Assembly: GCA_001304425.1 (NCBI GenBank)
Contig: LJTS01000191.1
Location: 1-5,865, forward strand
Direction of reading: 5' to 3'
Source of the DNA: Betaproteobacteria bacterium SG8_40
GTDB lineage: Bacteria > Pseudomonadota > Gammaproteobacteria > Burkholderiales > Eutrophovitaceae
DNA: 5,865 nucleotides
Shown: positions 1 to 5,725 of the stretch, in pieces
How positions within the stretch are numbered: position 1 is the stretch's first letter
How the letters are laid out: the number at the start of each line of letters is the position of its first letter
Made by a program: the position numbers and the translations under genes
Notes under the pieces: model-generated
Told to the model about the DNA's origin: nothing
Seen by the model: only the letters and a program-made list of their open reading frames with translations
Database searches by the model: none

Positions 1-238
1 CGTCCGCTATTCTAACGACCTTTCGAGCGCTGGTGCCGTTTACGCAGCGTGACCCCGTCCCGGAATCAGAATCCACTGCATATGCGTCGATAACGCCCTG
101 CACCGGTTTCCGTTGACACCCCCTGCGGGGCGAACCGTCCAGGACCAGGGCCGCGGCACCCGACTTGCCAGCACGCCCTTCTCACAGGGACCGGTTCGCC
201 GACGAAGCGGGCATCATGGCCGGTTCGGTCTGCTCGCC
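1..238. other. Non-coding or unassigned left edge, downstream of ubiD
   Basis: No gene can be assigned here. A plus-strand frame is open from the left edge (from base 3) to a TGA at 114-116, 37 codons, and could be the C-terminus of a neighbouring gene. A minus-strand frame is also open from about 181 down to the edge, with a possible GTG at 103. Neither translation is recognisable, and open frames of this size are common in GC-rich DNA. Just past the ubiD stop I see no U-tract terminator. A short CCCC-TGC-GGGG hairpin lies near 120-130, but it has no T-run on either side. A loose inverted repeat pairs 129-140 with 188-200. Confidence 0.5.
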
Positions 239-1711
239 CTACAGACCGAGTTCGCCCCACATGGCGTCCACGCGCGCCTTGACCCCGGCGTCCATCACAA
301 TCGGCTTACCCCATTGCCGCGAGGTTTCTCCCGGCCACTTGTTGGTCGCGTCGATAGCCATCTTCGATCCGAGGCCGGACACCGGACTGGCAAAATCCAG
401 ATAGTCGATCGGCGTATTTTCCACCACCAGAAGATCGCGCGCCGCGTCGGTACGCGTCGAGACTGCCCAGATCACCTCTTTCCAGTCACGTGCATCCACG
501 TCCTCGTCGACGACAATGATGAACTTCGTGTACATGAACTGGCGCAGGAACGACCAGATGCCAAACATCACGCGCTTCGGGTGTCCCGGATACTGCTTGC
601 GCATGCTGACGACCGCGACCCGGTAGGAGCATCCCTCCGGAGGAAGATAGAAGTCGACGATTTCCGGAAATTGCTTTTGCAACAACGGCACGAACACTTC
701 GTTCAGCGCCACACCGAGCACCGACGGTTCATCCGGCGGCTTGCCCGTATACGTCGAGTGATAGATCGGGTTGCGGCGCATCGTCATGCGGTCGATGGTG
801 AATACGGGGAATGTATCTTCCTCGTTGTAATAGCCCGTATGGTCTCCAAACGGGCCTTCGACGGCCGTTTCTCCGGGATGAATCACGCCCTCGAGAACGA
901 TTTCCGCGAACGCCGGCACGCGCAGGTCGGATCCCGCGCATTTCGCCAGTTCAGTGCGCGAGCCGCGCAACAAGCCCGCGAATTGATACTCCGACAGCGC
1001 ATCGGGCACCGGCGTCACGGCGCCCAGTATGGTCGCCGGGTCGGCACCCAACGCCACCGCAACCGGGAAAGGTTGTTCCGGGTTCGCTTCGCAATGATCC
1101 CGGAAATCGAGGGCGCCGCCGCGATGCGCAAGCCAGCGCATGATCACCTTGTTGCGGCCAACCACCTGCTGCCGGTAGATGCCGAGGTTCTGCCGTTTTT
1201 TCCGCGGGCCTCGCGTGACGGTGAGCCCCCAGGTGATCAGCGGGCCGGCATCCCCGGGCCAGCAGGTCTGGATCGGCAGCCGCCCGAGATCGACGTGATT
1301 GCCTTCGACCACGATTTCCTGACAGGCGGGACCGGATACCTCCTTCGGCGCCATGTCCCACAGCGCCTGCTTCAACAGCGGCAACTTGCCAAACGCATCG
1401 CGAACGCCTTGCGGCGGCTCAGGTTCTTTCAGAAACGCGAGCAACTTGCCGACTTCTCGCAACTCGTCGGTGGAAGCGCGGCCCATCGCCTGGGCAACGC
1501 GCCGGGGTGTGCCGAACAGATTAGCCAGCACCGGCATGTCATGGCCGATGGTGTTTTCGAATACCACGGCCGGCCCACCTTGCCTGAGCACCCGGTCACA
1601 GATTTCCGTCATTTCCAGCACTGGCGACACCGGCGCCGTAACGCGCCGCAGATCATTCTGTTTTTCGAGCGCGTTCAGAAACTCGCGCAGGTCTCGATAC
1701 TTCATAATCAT
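239..1711 (-). CDS. ubiD: UbiD, 3-polyprenyl-4-hydroxybenzoate decarboxylase (prFMN-dependent)
   Basis: This enzyme decarboxylates 3-polyprenyl-4-hydroxybenzoate to 2-polyprenylphenol in ubiquinone synthesis, using prenylated FMN (made by UbiX, not in this window) and a divalent metal. The 490-aa product is close to E. coli UbiD (about 497 aa) and aligns along its whole length. Family ligands fall where expected: Asn175, the IYR prFMN contact at 178-180, RWL 192-194, RG 197-198, metal ligand Glu241, and the proton donor Asp290 in GDHTGYY. The C-terminal block with ENTPIDYLDFASPVSGLGSK is also intact. The chosen ATG (MIMKYRDLR) has GGATAG 7 nt upstream and gives E. coli-like numbering. The ATG two codons later (1705) matches the family MKYxDLR start equally well; an ATG at 1738 or a TTG at 1786 would add unconserved residues. 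The gene lies 111 nt after ubiA on the same strand and no strong promoter is visible in the gap. Family assignment is very secure; only the start is uncertain. Confidence 0.97.
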   Translation of the reverse strand: MIMKYRDLREFLNALEKQNDLRRVTAPVSPVLEMTEICDRVLRQGGPAVVFENTIGHDMPVLANLFGTPRRVAQAMGRASTDELREVGKLLAFLKEPEPPQGVRDAFGKLPLLKQALWDMAPKEVSGPACQEIVVEGNHVDLGRLPIQTCWPGDAGPLITWGLTVTRGPRKKRQNLGIYRQQVVGRNKVIMRWLAHRGGALDFRDHCEANPEQPFPVAVALGADPATILGAVTPVPDALSEYQFAGLLRGSRTELAKCAGSDLRVPAFAEIVLEGVIHPGETAVEGPFGDHTGYYNEEDTFPVFTIDRMTMRRNPIYHSTYTGKPPDEPSVLGVALNEVFVPLLQKQFPEIVDFYLPPEGCSYRVAVVSMRKQYPGHPKRVMFGIWSFLRQFMYTKFIIVVDEDVDARDWKEVIWAVSTRTDAARDLLVVENTPIDYLDFASPVSGLGSKMAIDATNKWPGETSRQWGKPIVMDAGVKARVDAMWGELGL

Positions 1712-1822
1712 TGAATGGCTATCCGTAGGTACAGTCATCGAAGGTTCATCCGAGATCCCGGCACGACGAATCGACGGCCCGGACAACCCTGATGCAGTCG
1801 GTCCCTGTTCGCGTGCCGTGGC

Positions 1823-2695
1823 TCAGGACATGGCCAGCATACTGTAGTCGGCGACAATCCCTGCGAATGCCACGCCGCCCACCCAGTTGTTTTGCCGAAA
1901 AGCACGAAAACACCCGTCGCGCGACCGATCACGAATCATCCAGTACTGCGACGCGGCGAGCAGCGCCGTCAGCACCATGCCGGCGAAGAAAACCGGACCC
2001 AGCCCTTCGGACCATCCGGCCAAGGCAAGTGTCGCGACGAACAAGGCGTGGAACGCCATCACCATGGCAACATCGTAGCGGCCAAACAGTATTGCCGAGG
2101 TGCGGATGCCGATCTTCACATCATCGTTTCGATCAACCATCGCGTACTCGGTGTCGTAGGCAACCGCCCAGAAAACGTTGGCCAGCAAGACGGCTACGGC
2201 AACCCATGGAACCTCGCCGTTCTGCGCAGCGTAAGCCATCGGTATGCCAAATCCAAAGGCGACCCCGAGGTAGGCTTGGGGCAGCGCCAGAAAACGCTTG
2301 GTGAACGGATAACTCGCTGCGAGAAAAAGCGCGGGGAACGACAGCGCGATGGTGAGCAGGTTCAATTGCAGAACCAGCACGAACGCGACAAGCGAAAGAA
2401 ACGCTGCGACTCCCAATGCCTCCCAGGGTTTGATGACGGCAGCCGCCAGCGGCCGCTCGCGCGTACGCTCCACGTGAGGATCGAATTCGCGGTCGGCGAA
2501 ATCGTTGATGGCGCAGCCTGCCGAGCGCATCAGCACCGTTCCCGCGACAAAGATCGCCACGATGTTCCAGTCCGGTCTGCCGTCAGAAGACAACCACAAT
2601 GCCCACAAGGTAGGCCACAACAGGAGCAGCGTACCTATCGGTTTGTCCAGGCGCACCAGCCGTGCATAAGCCAGCAGTCGATCGGAGAATTTCAT
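1823..2695 (-). CDS. ubiA: UbiA, 4-hydroxybenzoate polyprenyltransferase
   Basis: This integral inner-membrane prenyltransferase transfers the polyprenyl tail from polyprenyl diphosphate to C3 of 4-hydroxybenzoate, the step before UbiD. The product is 290 aa, the same length as E. coli UbiA. The N-terminus carries the family signature RLDKPIGTLLLLWPTLWALW (residues 15-34). The first Asp-rich Mg-diphosphate motif is NDFADREFD (64-72), followed by the RTRERPL loop (78-83). The second is YDTEYAMVDRNDD (180-192). Several hydrophobic segments, for example 92-112, 114-130, 163-180, 208-227 and 235-250, fit a multi-spanning UbiA fold. The C-terminus has the usual FRQNNWVGG. The ATG at 2695 matches the family start; its nearest purine run (AAGG) abuts the ATG, so the ribosome-binding site is poor and an upstream start at 2749 would only add unconserved residues. 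No ubiC lies next to it, unlike the E. coli ubiCA pair. The partner ubiD follows 111 nt downstream. Confidence 0.97.
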   Translation of the reverse strand: MKFSDRLLAYARLVRLDKPIGTLLLLWPTLWALWLSSDGRPDWNIVAIFVAGTVLMRSAGCAINDFADREFDPHVERTRERPLAAAVIKPWEALGVAAFLSLVAFVLVLQLNLLTIALSFPALFLAASYPFTKRFLALPQAYLGVAFGFGIPMAYAAQNGEVPWVAVAVLLANVFWAVAYDTEYAMVDRNDDVKIGIRTSAILFGRYDVAMVMAFHALFVATLALAGWSEGLGPVFFAGMVLTALLAASQYWMIRDRSRDGCFRAFRQNNWVGGVAFAGIVADYSMLAMS

Positions 2696-2880
2696 ACCTT
2701 GCGGGCACCCTGCGTGACTTGAGCAGGCGCCGCTCCGACCGCTTTGCACATGCCTGGCCGCTGGCCGCTGGCCGAATCAAACCTGCTGCAAGCCATTATC
2801 GGCATTGTTTCACTTTCGGACTTTCCTCCGTCTCAATCCCGGCCTCGGACCGGGCACGCGCAGACAATGGGCTTTTGCTC
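2696..2880 (-). other. recG-ubiA intergenic region
   Basis: This 185-nt gap between the recG stop and the ubiA start has no recognisable gene. On the minus strand it holds a CCCGG/CCGGG stem with a 7-nt loop (2838-2854) and no U-tract, so it is not a convincing terminator. It also contains GGAGGAAAGTCCG (2817-2829), three tandem copies of a 7-mer (2754-2774), and a 37-codon minus-strand ORF (2692-2805) whose TGA overlaps the ubiA ATG. No clear -35/-10 pair for ubiA stands out. Confidence 0.6.
2754..2774. repeat. Three exact tandem copies of the 7-mer CTGGCCG
   Basis: On the plus strand CTGGCCG occurs at 2754-2760, 2761-2767 and 2768-2774 with no mismatches. It lies in the recG-ubiA gap, about 60-80 nt before the ubiA ATG. 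It is a simple short tandem repeat, and three copies may be prone to slippage. No protein-binding role is evident. Confidence 0.85.
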
Positions 2881-5064
2881 TCAAACACGCAGATAGTCCT
2901 GCCGCCCGCCGAGCCAGCGCTCCAGATGCCGTTCGACCAGGTCCGGCCGCGAAGCAACCAGTACGGTGGCGACGTCACGCGCAGCTTCGAGTAACTTGAC
3001 GTCCTGCTCCAGGTCTGCAAACCGCAGCATCGGTACCCCCGATTGCCGGGCACCCAGAATTTCACCCGGTCCGCGCAAGTGCAAGTCAAGCCGCGCCACT
3101 TCGAACCCGTCGTTGTTTTCGTAAATGATCCTGAGCCGCTCGCGCGCGGTCTCCGACAACGGGCCCTGGTACAACAGGATGCATGCACTGGAGCGCGCGC
3201 CGCGTCCGACCCGCCCGCGTAGTTGATGCAACTGCGACAACCCCATGCGCTCGGCATGCTCTATCACCATCAAGGAGGCGTTCGGCACGTCGACACCAAC
3301 CTCGATGACGGTCGTGGCAACCAGCAACTGGATCTCTCCCGACTGGAACGCCTCCATCACGCCCGCTTTCTCGGCGGCGCGCATGCGTCCGTGCACCAGC
3401 CCGGTCTTCAACTCCGGGAACTCGAGCTGCACTCGCTCGTAGGTATCGATAGCCGTTTGCAGTTGCAGCGCCTCGGACTCTTCAATCAAGGGGCACACCC
3501 AGTATGCCTGGCTGCCGCCGGCACAAGCTTCCCGAACCCTGGCCAGCACTTCGTCACGGCGCGAGTCCGCCACCAGCTTGGTCACCACCGGCGTGCGCCC
3601 CGGCGGCAGTTCGTCGATCACCGACACGTCCAGATCGGCGTAAAAGCTCATCGCCAGCGTGCGCGGAATTGGCGTCGCGCTCATCATCAACTGGTGTGGT
3701 TGAGTCTTCTCGTCGCCGCCTTTCATTCGCAGCATAAGCCGTTGCCGCACACCAAAGCGATGCTGCTCGTCGATAATGGCCAGGCCAAGATTGCGGAACA
3801 CCACCTGCTCCTGGAACAACGCGTGGGTGCCGACACAGAGCTTGGTGTCGCCGCTGGCCAGTTGCTCCATTGCGCGCTCGCGCTCGTTCTTTCTGAGACT
3901 ACCCGACAGCCAAACGACATCGATGCCCAGCGGCTTGAGCCAGTGCAGGAACTTGCGATAGTGCTGCTCAGCGAGGATTTCGGTCGGCGCCATCACCGCA
4001 ACCTGAAATCCGGACTCGACAGCCTGCAATGCAGCCAATGCCGCAACAATCGTCTTGCCGCTACCGACATCGCCCTGCAGCAGGCGCTGCATCGGTTGCG
4101 ATCGCACCAGGTCCGCGCGTATCTCATCCAGCACCCGCGACTGGGCAGCGGTCAGAGTGAACGGCAGCTTGCGCGCAAGGCGGCGTGGCAGTTCGCCATA
4201 CTTACGCAACGGATGAGCCCTGATCCGGCTGCGCCGCTGATAGTGCAGGCGCATCGAAAGCTGCTGCGCCAGCAACTCGTCGAACTTCAGCCGCTGCCAC
4301 GCGGGGTGAGACCGCTCTTGCAGCGAAGCCGCTGCCACTTCTGGCGGCGGATTGTGAAGCATGCGGACCGACGCCTCGAAAGGCTGCAGATCAAGTCGCT
4401 TGCGCACCTCTTCAGGCAGCGTTTCCGACAAATCTGTTTCACCCAAGGCGCGGGCAACGATTTTCTTTATGCTGTCCTGTGACAAGCCGGCGGTAGTCGG
4501 GTACACCGGCGTGAGCGATTCGGGCAACGGCGTATCCGCCCGCAAAATCCGGTAACGCGGATGAATCGTTTCCGCTCCGAATAGCCCGCGGCGGATTTCA
4601 CCGACCAGGCGCACCTTTGCTCCGCGGGCCAGCGCTTTTTGCTGACTCGGATAAAAGTTGAAAAAGCGCATGGTGAGAGTGCCGCTGGCATCTTCAATCC
4701 GGCACAGCAACTGCCGGCGAGGTCGAAACTCGATCCTTGTTTCGATGACGGTGCCTTCGACTTGCACACTGGCTCCCGAAATTGCCCGCGCGATCGGAAC
4801 AAGCTCCGTTTCATCCTCGTAACGCAGCGGCAAATGCAGCACCAGGTCGGCGAGCCTGCGCACGCCGAGTCGCGCCAGTCGCTCTCGAATGGCGGGCGTG
4901 GCAAACGCGAGTGATTCGGCAACGGCAGACGGGCTCGCCGGAACCGTTTCCGCAGCACTACGCTTTTTTTCCCGCACCTTTCCGGTTCTCTTGCGCCCGG
5001 TACCCGGCCGGCTCGAAACATTCCCGGCTTTCGATGCGGTGGTCTTCGCTCCGGGCGTTGCCAT
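2881..5064 (-). CDS. recG: RecG, ATP-dependent branched-DNA helicase
   Basis: RecG is a double-stranded DNA translocase that regresses stalled forks and remodels Holliday junctions and D/R-loops. The 727-aa product has the full family layout. An OB-fold wedge region spans about residues 85-175. Helicase domain 1 has Walker A GDVGSGKT (331-338), MAPTEILAEQH (358-368), the DEQH box (432-435, in DEQHRFG) and MSATPIPRTLAMSFYADLDV (461-480). Domain 2 has LVHGRM (556-561), the ATTVIEVGVDVPNA block (583-596) and motif VI QLHQLRGRVGRG (611-622). The C-terminal translocation (TRG) region follows at about 640-670. The first 35 residues carry eleven Lys/Arg and one acid, a basic disordered-looking tail not present in E. 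coli RecG (693 aa). I chose the ATG at 5064, 49 nt after the ridA stop. A TTG at 5100, 13 nt after that stop, would add 12 residues but has no better ribosome-binding site. Function is secure; the start is less so. Confidence 0.97.
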   Translation of the reverse strand: MATPGAKTTASKAGNVSSRPGTGRKRTGKVREKKRSAAETVPASPSAVAESLAFATPAIRERLARLGVRRLADLVLHLPLRYEDETELVPIARAISGASVQVEGTVIETRIEFRPRRQLLCRIEDASGTLTMRFFNFYPSQQKALARGAKVRLVGEIRRGLFGAETIHPRYRILRADTPLPESLTPVYPTTAGLSQDSIKKIVARALGETDLSETLPEEVRKRLDLQPFEASVRMLHNPPPEVAAASLQERSHPAWQRLKFDELLAQQLSMRLHYQRRSRIRAHPLRKYGELPRRLARKLPFTLTAAQSRVLDEIRADLVRSQPMQRLLQGDVGSGKTIVAALAALQAVESGFQVAVMAPTEILAEQHYRKFLHWLKPLGIDVVWLSGSLRKNERERAMEQLASGDTKLCVGTHALFQEQVVFRNLGLAIIDEQHRFGVRQRLMLRMKGGDEKTQPHQLMMSATPIPRTLAMSFYADLDVSVIDELPPGRTPVVTKLVADSRRDEVLARVREACAGGSQAYWVCPLIEESEALQLQTAIDTYERVQLEFPELKTGLVHGRMRAAEKAGVMEAFQSGEIQLLVATTVIEVGVDVPNASLMVIEHAERMGLSQLHQLRGRVGRGARSSACILLYQGPLSETARERLRIIYENNDGFEVARLDLHLRGPGEILGARQSGVPMLRFADLEQDVKLLEAARDVATVLVASRPDLVERHLERWLGGRQDYLRV

Positions 5065-5084
5065 TGGCGACTTGCTTCGCGTCC

Positions 5085-5123
5085 GCGCCAGCGTACTCAA
5101 CGGGCGTCAGTCGCTACTGGCGC
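5085..5123. repeat. 7-bp inverted repeat spanning the ridA-recG junction
   Basis: GCGCCAG at 5085-5091 is the exact reverse complement of CTGGCGC at 5117-5123, with a 25-nt spacer. The stem would form in the minus-strand transcript, enclose the ridA TAG (5114-5116) and reach the alternative TTG start of recG. There is no U-tract, so it is not an intrinsic terminator. A processing or stability role is only a possibility. Confidence 0.5.
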
Positions 5124-5494
5124 ACGAGAACGGCATCGATCTCGATCAGCGCACCCTTGGGCAACTGCGACACACCCACGGCTGAACGCGCCGGATACGG
5201 TTCAGTGAAATAACCCGCCATGATCTCGTTCAGCCGGGCGAAATTCCCCAGGTCGAGTAAATACACGGTGAGTTTCACTGCATCATCGAGACCGCCACCA
5301 GCCGCGGCGGCAACCGAACGCAAGTTGGAAAACACCTGGTGCGCCTGTGCCTCGAACCCGTCGGCCAGTTCCATGGTGCCCGGGTCAAGGCCGATTTGGC
5401 CTGACAGGTAAACCACCCCACCTGCCTCTATCGCTTGCGAGTACGTGCCGATCGCTTGCGGTGCGTCGCTCGTCTGTATCCTGTGCTTGGTCAC
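5114..5494 (-). CDS. ridA: RidA family enamine/imine deaminase (YjgF/YER057c/UK114)
   Basis: RidA proteins are small cytosolic trimers that hydrolyse reactive enamine/imine intermediates, such as 2-aminoacrylate released by PLP enzymes, protecting those enzymes. The 126-aa product matches the family length and all its blocks: APQAIGTYSQAI (11-22) with the active-site Tyr18, YLSGQIGLDP (29-38), the middle helices, and FTEPYPARSAVGV (96-108). Arg103 corresponds to catalytic Arg105 of E. coli RidA and Glu118 (IEID) to its Glu120, so an active deaminase of the RidA subgroup is likely. Translation starts at GTG (5492-5494), with GGGAG 6 nt upstream. Older annotations call such proteins endoribonuclease L-PSP or TdcF. 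It is the first gene of the minus-strand cluster, is followed by recG after 49 nt, and diverges from kup. Which amino-acid pathway it protects cannot be told from this window. Confidence 0.95.
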   Translation of the reverse strand: MTKHRIQTSDAPQAIGTYSQAIEAGGVVYLSGQIGLDPGTMELADGFEAQAHQVFSNLRSVAAAAGGGLDDAVKLTVYLLDLGNFARLNEIMAGYFTEPYPARSAVGVSQLPKGALIEIDAVLVRQ

Positions 5495-5500
5495 TGGGAA

Positions 5501-5505
5501 CTCCC
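5501..5505 (-). promoter_or_regulatory. Ribosome-binding site of ridA
   Basis: The minus strand reads GGGAG six nucleotides before a GTG codon. This well-spaced Shine-Dalgarno site supports GTG at 5492-5494 as the start, and the resulting N-terminus matches the RidA family. Confidence 0.7.
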
Positions 5506-5506
5506 G

Positions 5507-5535
5507 GGTATAAAATGTTGCGCTACAACATTCAA
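5507..5535 (-). promoter_or_regulatory. Candidate ridA promoter with internal dyad
   Basis: On the minus strand TTGAAT (5535-5530) and TATACC (5512-5507) resemble sigma-70 -35 and -10 hexamers (4/6 each) with an ideal 17-bp spacer, in a block of about 32% GC (5511-5560). The expected start point is only about 6 nt before the GTG. That would leave little room for the Shine-Dalgarno site, which argues against it as the sole promoter. An inverted repeat fills most of the spacer. Confidence 0.3.
5514..5532. repeat. Perfect dyad AATGTTG-N5-CAACATT
   Basis: Arms at 5514-5520 and 5526-5532 are exact reverse complements of 7 bp, with the spacer CGCTA. It lies 20 nt upstream of the ridA start codon, within the spacer and -35 of the candidate promoter, where a bound repressor would block transcription. 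It resembles a dimer operator; I do not recognise the regulator. Confidence 0.6.
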
Positions 5536-5553
5536 TTCATCATTCAATTCATC
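5530..5553. repeat. Perfect 12-bp tandem duplication (ATTCAATTCATC x2)
   Basis: The unit at 5530-5541 is repeated exactly at 5542-5553. Each copy carries a TTGAAT on the minus strand, so the duplication also doubles a candidate ridA -35 element. It lies in the AT-rich part of the divergent ridA-kup region. Confidence 0.85.
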
Positions 5554-5596
5554 GAAAGGTAGCCGCCGCCAGGGCACGGGCGCGACACAATTCCGA

Positions 5597-5626
5597 TTGC
5601 CTCTCTTCCTGATCTGCGATCATAAC
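5597..5626 (+). promoter_or_regulatory. Weak candidate promoter for kup
   Basis: TTGCCT (5597-5602) and CATAAC (5621-5626) each match 4/6 of the sigma-70 hexamers, with an 18-bp spacer. Transcription from about 5633 would give a leader of about 90 nt that contains both AACGTT palindromes. No better pair is visible between 5560 and 5725, but matches at this level arise by chance. Confidence 0.2.
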
Positions 5627-5681
5627 CGATGGCTATTTTCGTATTACGTTGTCGGCACCGGGCGCACGGTGGCTGACGTGT

Positions 5682-5714
5682 CGTAACGTTACGCTCTTTA
5701 CCGCGAACGTTCGC
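5682..5714. promoter_or_regulatory. Paired 12-bp palindromes upstream of kup, operator-like
   Basis: CGTAACGTTACG (5682-5693) and GCGAACGTTCGC (5703-5714) are each perfect palindromes with an AACGTT core. Their centres are 21 bp apart, so two dimers would bind the same DNA face. The second ends 11 nt before the kup ATG. A symmetric core with a central CG is typical of LacI/PurR-type operators, but that attribution is inference. The sites more likely control kup than ridA because of their position. Confidence 0.45.
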
Positions 5715-5725
5715 ATAACAAGTAG

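Noticed and set aside
66..260. A 64-codon minus-strand frame overlapping the end of ubiD
   Set aside because: It overlaps the conserved 3' end of ubiD by about 20 nt in another frame, has an Arg/Gly-rich translation and no identifiable family.
113..1714. A 533-codon plus-strand open frame opposite ubiD
   Set aside because: It is antisense to a clear ubiD. Its translation is rich in Arg and His with no recognisable domain, as expected for the shadow frame of a GC-rich gene.
1892..2722. A 276-codon plus-strand open frame opposite ubiA
   Set aside because: It lies antisense to an intact UbiA of the expected length; its charged, Gln/Arg-rich translation is a shadow.
2817..2829. GGAGGAAAGTCCG on the minus strand, resembling a conserved block of RNase P RNA
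   Set aside because: Only this short block matches. The gap is 185 nt, too short for rnpB (about 350-400 nt), and the following bases do not continue the RNase P core.
2838..2854. CCCGG/CCGGG hairpin after recG as a terminator
   Set aside because: The stem is only 5 bp and no T-run follows on the minus strand.
3223..4482. A 419-codon plus-strand open frame opposite recG
   Set aside because: It mirrors the conserved helicase coding sequence and its product (His-, Arg-, Leu- and Gln-rich) matches no family I know.
5065..5100. TTG-initiated 12-residue extension of RecG
   Set aside because: The TTG has no Shine-Dalgarno site, and an ATG 36 nt later gives a complete protein; kept only as an alternative start.
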